A stretch of 64,000 nt of DNA from Prostheceraeus crozeri. Lineage: Eukaryota; Platyhelminthes; Polycladida; Euryleptidae. The notes under the pieces were generated by a model, which was given only the letters and a program-made list of their open reading frames with translations, had not been told where the DNA came from and did no database searches. The DNA lies in NCBI GenBank assembly GCA_907163375.1, contig CAJQUW010005267.1, positions 186,001 through 250,000 on the forward strand, written 5' to 3'. Numbering within the stretch: position 1 is the first letter of the stretch; every line of letters starts with the position of its first letter. A program made the position numbers and the translations under genes. Below are positions 10,492 through 18,539 of the stretch, in pieces.

Positions 10492-10509
10492 GAGCACCAA
10501 TCGGAGCAC
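10492..10509 (-). promoter_or_regulatory. GTGCTC-CCAAT box in the left TIR
   Basis: Reading on -, GTGCTCCGATTGGTGCTC: two GTGCTC words around an inverted CCAAT box. The same module is at 35114-35131 and, with one change, at 27509-27526. Confidence 0.6.
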
Positions 10510-10544
10510 GCGGCGCCGAGCACGTGTGATGAGTCACCGCACGG

Positions 10545-10552
10545 TATATAAG
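10545..10552 (+). promoter_or_regulatory. TATA box of the polymerase gene
   Basis: TATATAAG in the left TIR, about 43 bp upstream of the polymerase ATG. Confidence 0.8.
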
Positions 10553-10590
10553 GAAAGGCGCTGTCAGAGAAATTCATTCTCATTCTAACC

Positions 10591-13500
10591 ATGCAGTACG
10601 CGTGTGAATTCTGCCGTCAGTCCTTCTCTCGCTTTCAAGACTGTATTGCCCATGGAGCAGCGGAGACGGGTCGCAACTATTGTTGGACATGCTGTAAATG
10701 GTATGGAGACGAACACGATTGCCGCGCGTTTAATTATGGTGATGACAATGACTTGCTGTGTTTGGATTGCGATGGAAGTTTCGACATAGAGGCATACCAT
10801 AAGCATGCGTGTGTGGGACGGTGTCGCTACTGTGATGTAGCAGTGAATGCTGAAGCGGAAGGATGGGATGAACATTTATGTCCCTACCTGTTTGAGTTCA
10901 TGCAAGAGGGCGGTGCAGCTGTGGAAGAAGAACGGATCATGGACGGTCGCGGATATAATTATCGATTTACCCCTCATCAAGCCACGAATGAATGGAAGGT
11001 CTATTTAAATTCAATCTATGCGGACTTGTATCGTGTCATTGTACAACAACACCCCCACGAGGATGTGAAAGTGTTTGTGAGTATGACACTCAGGTTTGCC
11101 AAGATGGATATGTCGACGGGCGAAGAGGAAGTGAGAGACATCACCACACCCTCATACATTCACGAAGGCGTCCAAGCACGTAACTTTGATTCATGGTTCG
11201 GTGACATGGTGTCAAATATTGAAGAATTTATTGAAGACTTTCAAGAAGATGGATCAGGATTTGAGGTGAAACAAGTGTTGGAGTTACTAGTTCAAACAAG
11301 TTCCTTCCCTAATTTTCGCATGGGCGCACCGATTCCTATTCACCGAGATATCAAGCTCTGCAAAGGCATATGTGTGTTTCACCGCAACACGTATACATCA
11401 CATTGTTTTCAAGACAGTGTCCTCTATGCACTGGCCTACCAAGACAATCGCATTCCTCGACGTGAACGTGCTAATTCCCGCACCAAGACATCCTATGACA
11501 TTTATCAGAATGAGCTTCCTGCAGTGCGCAAGTTGAATTTGAATCAATATTATCATCTAGACTTTTCCATGATGACGTCAGAGGGATTGATGAATACACG
11601 GGATATTCAGGAGTTCGAAAAGAAGAACAATATCATTCTTCGTATCCACGTGCATGACAGTAAAGGATTCGTGGGTCAATTATACCCGGTCCGTCAAGCT
11701 GTGAAGGAGAACACACGCATCGTTCATCTGGTGATGGTGACGCGGTACGATATGGAGGACCAGTCTGGACATTTTCTTCCCGTGACGGATTTTCAGAAAT
11801 GTGCTCGCATGTGGTATCGGAATATGAGCCAAACGCAAGTAAAACGATTTGAAACATGCGAGTTATGTAGCTTACGATTTAATTTCTACGAAAAGGGGAT
11901 GAAGTATGGAAAGACAAAGGATATGGCGCACAAAGAACGTGTGGAACATCAAGCCAAATGCGATGGAGGATTTTTTCAGATGGAAACGACCCCGGAAGAT
12001 ACGAAACCGCACGAATTTATCGACCACGCGAAAACCACTCAACCCCTCGCTGTGATGTATGCGGACATTGAGAGCATGATTGATGCCGTGTCCAAGAAGC
12101 ATACGGCAGCGTATGTGGGATCCTATGTGGTGTGGCATCCGGCGCTGGACAAGAAAGAATCGGTGGTGATCCATAAGGGGAACGAGTGCATTCCTGCCTT
12201 TATTACACACATAAGACAGGTGGTCTGGTCGATGTTTGATCACATGAAAGCGACAAACCGTAACATGAAACTGACGGAGGATGATATGCGGGACTATGAA
12301 CAGACAGCTCAATGTAACATGTGCAGATGTGATGTAAAACCCCAGAAGCAAGGTGAAAAGAATGGGCCTACGACCAAGGTGCGAGACCACGATCATATCA
12401 CGGGCAAATATCTGCAAACCCTGTGCAATGCATGTAACCTGCGACGACGTCAATCCCGGAACACATTAAACATCTTGTTTCACAATTGGAAGGGATATGA
12501 CAGTCACCAGGTGATTGTACAAGGGTTTACCAAGCTGGATCACAAGTATAAGATCGAGCCCCTTTATGTGTCAGGAGACAAGACGTTGGGAGTGACCATC
12601 GTTCTTCCCATGCCATCCAATACCCTATATAAACTCCGATTCATCGATTCATGTCAGTTTTTGAAAGACTCTCTAAACAATTTGTCAACGACCATCAGTG
12701 ACTTTCCTCACTCAAATCACATATTGAGCAACATCTATCCGAATTGCGATCACACATCTATTCGGAAAGGATATTTTCCCTATACATATTTTGACTGCTG
12801 GGATCGTATCCACGAGACTCAATTGCCTCCGAAGGAAGCATTTTATAATGATTTGAGTGAGAAGGAGTTGGAAGAGGATGAGTATGCTATGGCACAAAAG
12901 GCGTGGACAGAGACGGGATGCAGCACGTTTGAAGATTATATCCACTATTATTTGACAGTGGATGTAGCCTTGCTCGCAGACATCTTCGAACACTTTCGAA
13001 GTGAAATACGCGACGTGTCTGCATTGGACCCCATCCACTATTTCGGCACACCTGGCTTGACCTATTCATTTTTCTTTAAAAAGACACAGGTCAAGTTGGA
13101 GAAATTGCATGACGTGGATATGTACCGCGTGTTTGAAGCAGGGATTCGTGGAGGGATGACATTTGTGAATCAGCACCGCGCGCAAGCAGAAGAAGGGACT
13201 CACCTGTTTTACATCGATGCGAACAATTTATACGGTGCGGCCATGATGGGACCTTTGCCGAAGGATTGTTTTGCCTGGGTACGACCGGAGGTCTTGGTGG
13301 ACATCAACGACGAATGGGTGAGACGATACAATGTCAATGGCACCACGGGTCATGTACTGTGCGTCGATTTGGAATATCCCCCACACGTCCAAGATGCTAC
13401 GGAAGATTTACCATTGGCTCCTTACCGCGGGACGGCGAAATGGGAGGACATGTCTCCCTATATGCAAGAGCTATGGCAAGAGTTGAACGGGAACCGACCC

Positions 13501-14778
13501 TTTCACTCAGCCAACAAGTTAATGATGACGCACGAGAATCGCAAAGAGTATGTAGTACATATCGCTGCTCTCAAGTATTATGTGGAGAAGGGTTTACATA
13601 TCACCAAGGTTCATTACGGGATCTCCTTCAACCAAGAACCGTATATTCGCCCCTATGTTCAATACCATACGCAAGAACGCGCCAAGGCAACCACGAAAAT
13701 GCGCCGCAATCTCCACAAGTTGATGGTGAACGCACTGTACGGTAAGACAATGGAGAATGTGCGGAAATATGGGAAGCACTATTTTGTTCGATCACCGAAT
13801 GTATTTAGCAAATGGACACGTCATCCCTATTGCCAATCTTTCTTCAACATCAGCGACAAAGCCGTGGTGGTGAATGTGCGCAAGACCAAGGTAGACTTGA
13901 ACAAGCCCATTTATATCGGGCAATGCATCCTGGACAACAGCAAGATTATTATGTACAAGCTGTTTGACCAGTGGAAAGCCAACAAGACGTGCACCTCAGT
14001 GGAACTCATTGGTGGGGACACAGACTCCTTCTTCCTCAAAGTCCGCAGCCGGTATACACGCGAAGAAGTGCTGCGTTCGTTTGACAACATCCCCAATTTT
14101 ATTGATACGGAGGCGAAAGGTGTTCTCGATACCTCAAATTACCCCGTGAGTCATCCAGAGAGACGTACCGAGAATGCGAATCGTTTGGGATGTTTCAAGG
14201 ACGAGTGTGTGGGGAATAGGGTGAAGGAGTTTGTATGTTTGAGTGCCAAAATGTACTCTTACATTGTCCTCAAAGGCAATGAGGAAGAAATCCACGACTG
14301 TCGCATGAAAGGAGTGTGTCAAGCAAAGAAGCGACAAGTGAAACATCAGAATTATGTGGACGCCTTCGAAAATCATTCCGTTACCACAGTGTCACAAACC
14401 CTCCTCCAATCCCAACATCACGTGATGAGAACGGTGACGCAAGTGAAGAAAGCCTTAAGTATATGGGAGGACAAGCGGTGTTGGTATTTACCCAATCAGA
14501 GTCTTCCCTACGGTAACCATCGGCTATATGAAGAAGGGTATCTACACCCCGCTCTCAAAAATGTCAAGGATCTGCAACCGCATGGTGGAGCTCAGAGCAT
14601 CCTCCGCAATACCACTGCAGACATTGTTACCGCAACTCCCTCTGGCCACCTACCGAGCATCACGCCCTTGTCGAGTCTATTGGAAATGGAACTCTTCGGT
14701 CGCTGTACAGATTTTTCCACGGGGGTGTATCCAAATTTTGGGCAACCACTCTCCGGAAACCTACGATCGTATTTGTAA
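10591..14778 (+). CDS. polB: Polinton protein-primed DNA polymerase B
   Basis: Replicates the linear element from a protein primer. The N-terminus (about 1-100) is a Cys/His zinc-binding module with YHKHACVGRCRYCD, shared with the gene at 34591. A middle region (about 255-400, HCFQDSVLYAL at 271 and HLVMV later) resembles the OTU-like segment of other Polinton polymerases. The exonuclease motifs are D492/E494 (YADIES) and D791 (TVDVALLAD). An HNH-like Cys/His block (RDHDHITGKY near 599, CNAC after it) sits between them. Polymerase motifs are A (D876, DANNLYG), B (KLMVNALYGKTMEN near 1043-1056), C (DTDS, 1143-1146) and KMYSY (1220-1224). The last about 80 residues lie past the usual end and overlap the next gene in another frame. 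Expression starts from the TIR TATA box. Confidence 0.97.
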   Translation: MQYACEFCRQSFSRFQDCIAHGAAETGRNYCWTCCKWYGDEHDCRAFNYGDDNDLLCLDCDGSFDIEAYHKHACVGRCRYCDVAVNAEAEGWDEHLCPYLFEFMQEGGAAVEEERIMDGRGYNYRFTPHQATNEWKVYLNSIYADLYRVIVQQHPHEDVKVFVSMTLRFAKMDMSTGEEEVRDITTPSYIHEGVQARNFDSWFGDMVSNIEEFIEDFQEDGSGFEVKQVLELLVQTSSFPNFRMGAPIPIHRDIKLCKGICVFHRNTYTSHCFQDSVLYALAYQDNRIPRRERANSRTKTSYDIYQNELPAVRKLNLNQYYHLDFSMMTSEGLMNTRDIQEFEKKNNIILRIHVHDSKGFVGQLYPVRQAVKENTRIVHLVMVTRYDMEDQSGHFLPVTDFQKCARMWYRNMSQTQVKRFETCELCSLRFNFYEKGMKYGKTKDMAHKERVEHQAKCDGGFFQMETTPEDTKPHEFIDHAKTTQPLAVMYADIESMIDAVSKKHTAAYVGSYVVWHPALDKKESVVIHKGNECIPAFITHIRQVVWSMFDHMKATNRNMKLTEDDMRDYEQTAQCNMCRCDVKPQKQGEKNGPTTKVRDHDHITGKYLQTLCNACNLRRRQSRNTLNILFHNWKGYDSHQVIVQGFTKLDHKYKIEPLYVSGDKTLGVTIVLPMPSNTLYKLRFIDSCQFLKDSLNNLSTTISDFPHSNHILSNIYPNCDHTSIRKGYFPYTYFDCWDRIHETQLPPKEAFYNDLSEKELEEDEYAMAQKAWTETGCSTFEDYIHYYLTVDVALLADIFEHFRSEIRDVSALDPIHYFGTPGLTYSFFFKKTQVKLEKLHDVDMYRVFEAGIRGGMTFVNQHRAQAEEGTHLFYIDANNLYGAAMMGPLPKDCFAWVRPEVLVDINDEWVRRYNVNGTTGHVLCVDLEYPPHVQDATEDLPLAPYRGTAKWEDMSPYMQELWQELNGNRPFHSANKLMMTHENRKEYVVHIAALKYYVEKGLHITKVHYGISFNQEPYIRPYVQYHTQERAKATTKMRRNLHKLMVNALYGKTMENVRKYGKHYFVRSPNVFSKWTRHPYCQSFFNISDKAVVVNVRKTKVDLNKPIYIGQCILDNSKIIMYKLFDQWKANKTCTSVELIGGDTDSFFLKVRSRYTREEVLRSFDNIPNFIDTEAKGVLDTSNYPVSHPERRTENANRLGCFKDECVGNRVKEFVCLSAKMYSYIVLKGNEEEIHDCRMKGVCQAKKRQVKHQNYVDAFENHSVTTVSQTLLQSQHHVMRTVTQVKKALSIWEDKRCWYLPNQSLPYGNHRLYEEGYLHPALKNVKDLQPHGGAQSILRNTTADIVTATPSGHLPSITPLSSLLEMELFGRCTDFSTGVYPNFGQPLSGNLRSYL

Positions 14779-15106
14779 AGAGATGCGCCAATTACTCGCC
14801 CCCTACGGATTGGACGTGAGCGACCCAATCACAAAATCCTGCACCGTTCAATGTCAATGGAACTATACAAAAGACCGCATGCAAATCATTCAACAGTTGC
14901 CATCGACATCAGTGATTTCCAACGAGCGCGAACTGTTTCCCGGAACGTTAATACGCAAAGGTAATTTACACTGCTCCTTCTTTTCCAACGGAAGTGTGAT
15001 TGTGACGGGTGTTTTATCGATTGCAGAAGCGGAATCGTTGGTGGAAGACATTCTCAAATCCCTATTCGAAGGAGATTCCCTCAATGAATCGGACAACAGC
15101 AACTAA
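14528..15106 (+). CDS. TBP-like (TATA-binding protein fold) protein
   Basis: 192 residues that read as two tandem TBP repeats. Repeat 1 has VAVQIFPRGCIQILG (58-72). Repeat 2 has ERELFPG (133-139) followed by LHCSFFSNGSVIVTG (147-161). In cellular TBP the matching second-repeat words are EPELFPG and a LIFxSGKVVLTG strand, and the two strand motifs are about 90 residues apart; here they are 89 apart. A helix rich in E/A/L follows each motif, as in TBP. The phenylalanines of classical TBP that kink DNA are only partly kept, so target sequence may differ. The start overlaps polB by about 250 bp in another frame, and the end overlaps the RING gene by 23 bp. The fold is inferred from sequence reading alone; the probable role is promoter recognition on the element. 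Confidence 0.68.
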   Translation: MKKGIYTPLSKMSRICNRMVELRASSAIPLQTLLPQLPLATYRASRPCRVYWKWNSSVAVQIFPRGCIQILGNHSPETYDRICKEMRQLLAPYGLDVSDPITKSCTVQCQWNYTKDRMQIIQQLPSTSVISNERELFPGTLIRKGNLHCSFFSNGSVIVTGVLSIAEAESLVEDILKSLFEGDSLNESDNSN

Positions 15107-15590
15107 TATCCCAACGTCGTGGGTTGTCGCAAGAGATCTGGGATATTCATTCAAAGCGATAGAAACGGTAACACATCTCAATGAAACGATCACTGCTGGT
15201 GAATTAGTGGATCGACTCATGGATCTCGATGAGCATGCTATGAATCACCATTTGGAGCGCAGGTGGATAGAGGATGTCTCCCTGCCACATTGCAATACAA
15301 TGACATTGGCGCGATCTGGAGTGAAAAAAGTGAAAAAAGTGAGATTTGCAACGGATGTGTCAGATAACTCTTCCCATAAAAGTGACTTTAGAAAGAAATT
15401 AGAAGAAGAGACATTTCAATTATTATGTGAACGGAACTGTGTTACATGTTTTAAACAGGAACGGTCCCTTCTCTTTTTACCATGTTCTCATAATGTTATG
15501 TGTTCTACATGTTATAATCCCTTTGAAACATCATCTTGCCCCCTTTGTGATCAAGACATTGCTTCAACAGTCACTGTCTATCGTGCATGA
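15084..15590 (+). CDS. UBA-RING protein with IAP-type RING (putative E3 ligase)
   Basis: 168 residues from the ATG at 15084, which overlaps the end of the TBP-like gene. Residues 11-50 (SWVVARDLGYSF...ELVDRLMDLDE) look like the UBA-type helix bundle found in inhibitor-of-apoptosis proteins. The C-terminus is a C3HC4 RING with C119, C122, C134, H136, C140, C143, C152 and C155. It ends in a TVTVYRA tail, the position and kind of tail that IAP RINGs use for dimer formation. No BIR domain is present. The likely role is ubiquitin ligation, possibly against host death or defence proteins; that is inference. A polyadenylation signal follows at 15682. Confidence 0.8.
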   Translation: MNRTTATNIPTSWVVARDLGYSFKAIETVTHLNETITAGELVDRLMDLDEHAMNHHLERRWIEDVSLPHCNTMTLARSGVKKVKKVRFATDVSDNSSHKSDFRKKLEEETFQLLCERNCVTCFKQERSLLFLPCSHNVMCSTCYNPFETSSCPLCDQDIASTVTVYRA

Positions 15591-15681
15591 TGTATGGGAA
15601 AAACTCTGTGAATAGTGTATAGTGTACTATCACGAGTGACTGAACCTTGTACAAAACCTTGTAGTATTACCCTCTGTCTGA

Positions 15682-15687
15682 AATAAA
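15682..15687 (+). terminator. Polyadenylation signal of the + strand polB/TBP/RING cluster
   Basis: AATAAA about 90 bp past the RING stop; it faces the - strand signal at 15715-15720. Confidence 0.7.
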
Positions 15688-15707
15688 AATACAATCATTG
15701 ACATGAT

Positions 15708-16340
15708 TCATTTCTTTATTGACTTCAAAACATGGGATAATGTAGAATACAAATAGGAATAGACAATTTTATCATTGAAGGACAAGTAGGTTTGAATGAG
15801 TTCTTGATCTTTCTCGTAAGCATCCAATGTTCGAAAGAAGGTCAGTGTTTTTTCCATAGACGTGTTAAAAGGGCGTTGGTTTAAAAAGTAAATACAGTAA
15901 GCACCACAATAGGCTTTAGGTCCTTGTATACGCAGAGGGCGACGATAGTTTAGAGGATAAGGTGTTGTCGATAACCATTCGGTAACATGTGGATAGTGAG
16001 ATGGAGTGAGTCCATAAGAGTCAAAGAATTCGCACACGCGTTGATCCGCATTTTGATAAAAGGCCAACCAATGCTTGCCAGGTTGATGAGAGCGATCACT
16101 ATTGACAATAAGTGTCTTTGATTCCGGGGAATGAGCAGGAAGTAGATCAGCAGGAAACACACCTTGGAAGGGAACGTAAGAAGATTGGAGGAGACGATGA
16201 GCAAACGTTTGACAACTACACTGAATAGCACAGAGAAAATCATCTTCGCACATGCAGGCATTGAGTAAATGTTTCTCTTGTAATTGATTCATACCCTGCA
16301 TGATTCCTTCGATTTCCGTGTTGCTTAACCAGTCTCCCAT
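15708..16340 (-). CDS. Adenain-like cysteine protease (maturation protease)
   Basis: 210 residues, near the size of adenovirus protease (about 204). It should cleave capsid and core precursors during virion maturation. The catalytic set is visible: H90 in GKHWLAFY, D107 in EFFDSYG, Q139 in IQGPKAYC and C145 in YCGAYC. These are the His, acidic, Gln and Cys positions of the C5/ULP-like fold. Possible substrates with adenain-like Gly-Gly sites are encoded nearby (17864, 33031 and 33333 genes). It is the last - strand gene, downstream of the major capsid gene. Confidence 0.93.
   Translation of the reverse strand: MGDWLSNTEIEGIMQGMNQLQEKHLLNACMCEDDFLCAIQCSCQTFAHRLLQSSYVPFQGVFPADLLPAHSPESKTLIVNSDRSHQPGKHWLAFYQNADQRVCEFFDSYGLTPSHYPHVTEWLSTTPYPLNYRRPLRIQGPKAYCGAYCIYFLNQRPFNTSMEKTLTFFRTLDAYEKDQELIQTYLSFNDKIVYSYLYSTLSHVLKSIKK
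15715..15720 (-). terminator. Polyadenylation signal of the protease gene
   Basis: AATAAA on - overlapping the end of the protease frame, so the two convergent transcript sets end within 40 bp of each other. Confidence 0.65.
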
Positions 16341-16428
16341 TCAGCCAACGCTGAGCTTTAATGAGACGGTGTTGATAAAGAGATGTCCAAGCGATAGGAG
16401 GCACGTGATTCTCGGGCTCCTTCACCAT
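16240..16428 (-). CDS. Small ORF ahead of the protease (62 residues)
   Basis: It starts at an ATG placed about 32 bp from a late-type box, which is the usual spacing in this element, and overlaps the protease start in another frame. It is moderately basic, with no recognised domain. It may be a real small protein, or just an upstream ORF that tunes protease output. Confidence 0.3.
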   Translation of the reverse strand: MVKEPENHVPPIAWTSLYQHRLIKAQRWLNGRLVKQHGNRRNHAGYESITRETFTQCLHVRR

Positions 16429-16454
16429 ATCTTATGAGGATGTCCATGCGCACC

Positions 16455-16466
16455 AACACTTAAATA
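16455..16466 (-). promoter_or_regulatory. Late-type -30 box before the protease transcript
   Basis: CTATTTAAGTGT on -, overlapping the capsid stop codon and about 32 bp from the ATG at 16428. Confidence 0.45.
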
Positions 16467-17827
16467 GCGGGAGGGATATACGCACTGGAGATGACAGCAT
16501 TCTCCGGTGTGACGGAGAATTGTTCGTCATGAATGACAAACATTAATAAATCCATATTTTGCTTGGTCGTATTCTCAAATTGCAATTCCAGTCCATATTG
16601 ACGTGTATTGGTGGGTTGAACACTATCGATTTGTTTATCCAAGGTACAGTCAAAGGCGATAAAGTAACAGTATTTGGTAAAACTCTCCAAATCAATACCA
16701 CATGATTCATTCGTGTTATAGACTTGAATCGCACGATTGAATTGACTGTAGGCAATCACGTCATCTTTGCAATTGATGGTGCCTCCTGTCATGATGGCTC
16801 CATTGGTGGTCATGGTGACTTGAGAGAGTCCATGCCTTTCAAAATAGAGTTTACGACTTCCTGGATCAAACCAAGAGTTACTGGGAACAACCGCGAAAAA
16901 GATGAGTTTAGGACTCAATAGAGCAGCCACATTGGAAAACGTCTTCTTTTGTACTCCACTTTCAATCGTTTGTCGTTGGACGGTCATGCCATTGTAGCGA
17001 TAATAAATGGCTTCTGTCTTGCGTCGATTCGCAGTTTTCAATTGCAGTTCTGCATTCGGGGTGAGCATGGGCATATACAATTGGAAAGAGGTGATTTTGA
17101 ACTTGTACTTTGTAGAGGTCGTCCCTGCAGGATGTTCCATATCATAAATGGCATATTCCGGTTTATTCAAGGTGAAAATGAGATCCAGTTGCATGCCTGG
17201 GGGCAGAGCAATCACTTGTTGGAACAAATTACATTTCAGGGGAAAGTCAAAGGTACGTTTAAATTTGTTGTCTGACCATTGTTTGAGAATGGCTTGATTG
17301 AGTGCATTCTCTTTATCTGTAAACTCTACAGCCTTAGTCTTTATCGTCTTCGTCGCTGCATCATACTCCGTGTCATGCATCACTTGAGGAACAGTAAATC
17401 CTTGTGTGACCATGTGTGTATTCTTCACATCATTGGTATATTGTAAAAGATTGCTAAGGTAAGCTCTCAAATAATACAAGTCATTGCCTCCTTCAATGGT
17501 GCGTTCATTCAAGCGGATAGTAATGTCGGAAAAGAGGGAGTGAGCCGTATTGTTGATAATAATTGCCTTGTCTGTCGCCTCACATGGCACGTCTGCTCCT
17601 TTAGCCGCATCATGTTTCACGAGTTGTACTTCCACGCGAAAATAGGCATTGCATACATCCATCCAATGAATGGCTAGTCGAGGGACTGTGAATTGAATGG
17701 TACCGGGATTTTCCAATCCATTGACTGGTGTCAGAACGCTCGTATGCTGAGAAGTACTCGAGACATCGACTTTATCACTTTGGAATACATCGTAACGCGC
17801 ATCCAATAAGGCAGGGGTTTCCGCCAT
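16460..17827 (-). CDS. Major capsid protein (double jelly-roll)
   Basis: 455 residues. The block NNTAHSLFSDITIRLN followed by YYLRAYLSNLLQY is the most conserved stretch of Polinton and adintovirus major capsid proteins. Those proteins build trimeric, hexon-like capsomers. Beta-strand-like segments continue through the C-terminal half, as expected for the second jelly roll. It is flanked by the protease and a basic core protein, the usual morphogenesis neighbourhood, and has a late-type -30 box. Confidence 0.9.
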   Translation of the reverse strand: MAETPALLDARYDVFQSDKVDVSSTSQHTSVLTPVNGLENPGTIQFTVPRLAIHWMDVCNAYFRVEVQLVKHDAAKGADVPCEATDKAIIINNTAHSLFSDITIRLNERTIEGGNDLYYLRAYLSNLLQYTNDVKNTHMVTQGFTVPQVMHDTEYDAATKTIKTKAVEFTDKENALNQAILKQWSDNKFKRTFDFPLKCNLFQQVIALPPGMQLDLIFTLNKPEYAIYDMEHPAGTTSTKYKFKITSFQLYMPMLTPNAELQLKTANRRKTEAIYYRYNGMTVQRQTIESGVQKKTFSNVAALLSPKLIFFAVVPSNSWFDPGSRKLYFERHGLSQVTMTTNGAIMTGGTINCKDDVIAYSQFNRAIQVYNTNESCGIDLESFTKYCYFIAFDCTLDKQIDSVQPTNTRQYGLELQFENTTKQNMDLLMFVIHDEQFSVTPENAVISSAYIPPAI

Positions 17828-17851
17828 GCTTGATGGGACGGATGTTCTAAG

Positions 17852-17863
17852 ATTGCTTAGTTC
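17852..17863 (-). promoter_or_regulatory. Late-type -30 box of the major capsid gene
   Basis: GAACTAAGCAAT on -, centred about 30 bp from the ATG at 17827. Confidence 0.5.
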
Positions 17864-18499
17864 TTAAAAGAGCATGCGTTGTTTAGCACCTCCGCGATAA
17901 CGCCCCATCAAACTTCCTTTTCCCCATTTCGTATGATGGGCAACGGCCACATGACCACGGCGACGTTTAGGAGCAGGTGCTTCCACCCGATCTCCTTCTT
18001 CATCCGTGAAGACGCGTTTCCGACTCACTTTATTTTGAATAGCTTCTACAACACGTTCGGGAGCAGTCTGTAAAGTGCGTTTGGCGAGTGCTTTCACACC
18101 CTTTTTGAGATGGTGAACTCCTTCTTGTGCGGTAGAGCTGACAGCATCCGTGACAGCTTGTTTCGCAGCATTGAGAAACTCTGTCGTACGTAACGATTTT
18201 CCCAATGTTTTCTTTACCGTATGTACAAGTCCCTTTTGCGAAGGTTTTCGTGATGCTTTTCGAGAGGGTTTTCGATTTGTTTTTCGAGAGGGATTTCGAA
18301 ATGTTTTTCTGGGAACACTCTTTTTGAGTGATTTGGGCAGACGGATGGATGGTTTCTTGACACCAGTGACACGAGGTCTAATCATGCGTGTTTTCTGTCC
18401 AATCACTTTATTCCATCCACCGCGTTGCATAAATGATCCTCTTCCAAACAATCGTCCAGAGGAATGTGGTCGGTGACGGATTAAAAAGAGATTCGTCAT
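17864..18499 (-). CDS. Basic, Arg/Lys-rich virion core protein
   Basis: 211 residues, strongly basic. It has a run of KPSRK/NPSRK-type repeats at about 65-95 and a KRRRG cluster near the end. An amphipathic, alanine-rich middle (about 105-160) may be helical. Gly-Gly words near both ends (RGGW, RGGA) resemble adenain cleavage sites. It likely condenses DNA in the particle, as adenovirus core proteins do. Role is by composition and position between capsid genes, not by homology. Confidence 0.65.
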   Translation of the reverse strand: MTNLFLIRHRPHSSGRLFGRGSFMQRGGWNKVIGQKTRMIRPRVTGVKKPSIRLPKSLKKSVPRKTFRNPSRKTNRKPSRKASRKPSQKGLVHTVKKTLGKSLRTTEFLNAAKQAVTDAVSSTAQEGVHHLKKGVKALAKRTLQTAPERVVEAIQNKVSRKRVFTDEEGDRVEAPAPKRRRGHVAVAHHTKWGKGSLMGRYRGGAKQRMLF

Positions 18500-18527
18500 C
18501 GTGTCTTGATGTGCTTGGGAACAGACA

Positions 18528-18539
18528 ATTACTTAATTG
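18528..18539 (-). promoter_or_regulatory. Late-type -30 box of the basic core gene
   Basis: CAATTAAGTAAT on -, about 34 bp from the ATG at 18499 and spanning the stop codon of the preceding gene. Confidence 0.5.

Larger units (their letters stand above)
10333..10583 (+). repeat. Polinton left terminal inverted repeat, 251 bp
   Basis: It matches the inverse of 35040-35373 apart from a few substitutions and a different number of internal about 42-bp units (two here, four on the right). It ends in a TATATAAG box and a leader that drives the polymerase gene. Confidence 0.93.

Noticed and set aside
13266-13745. 159-residue ORF inside polB
   Set aside because: Shadow of the polymerase palm region.
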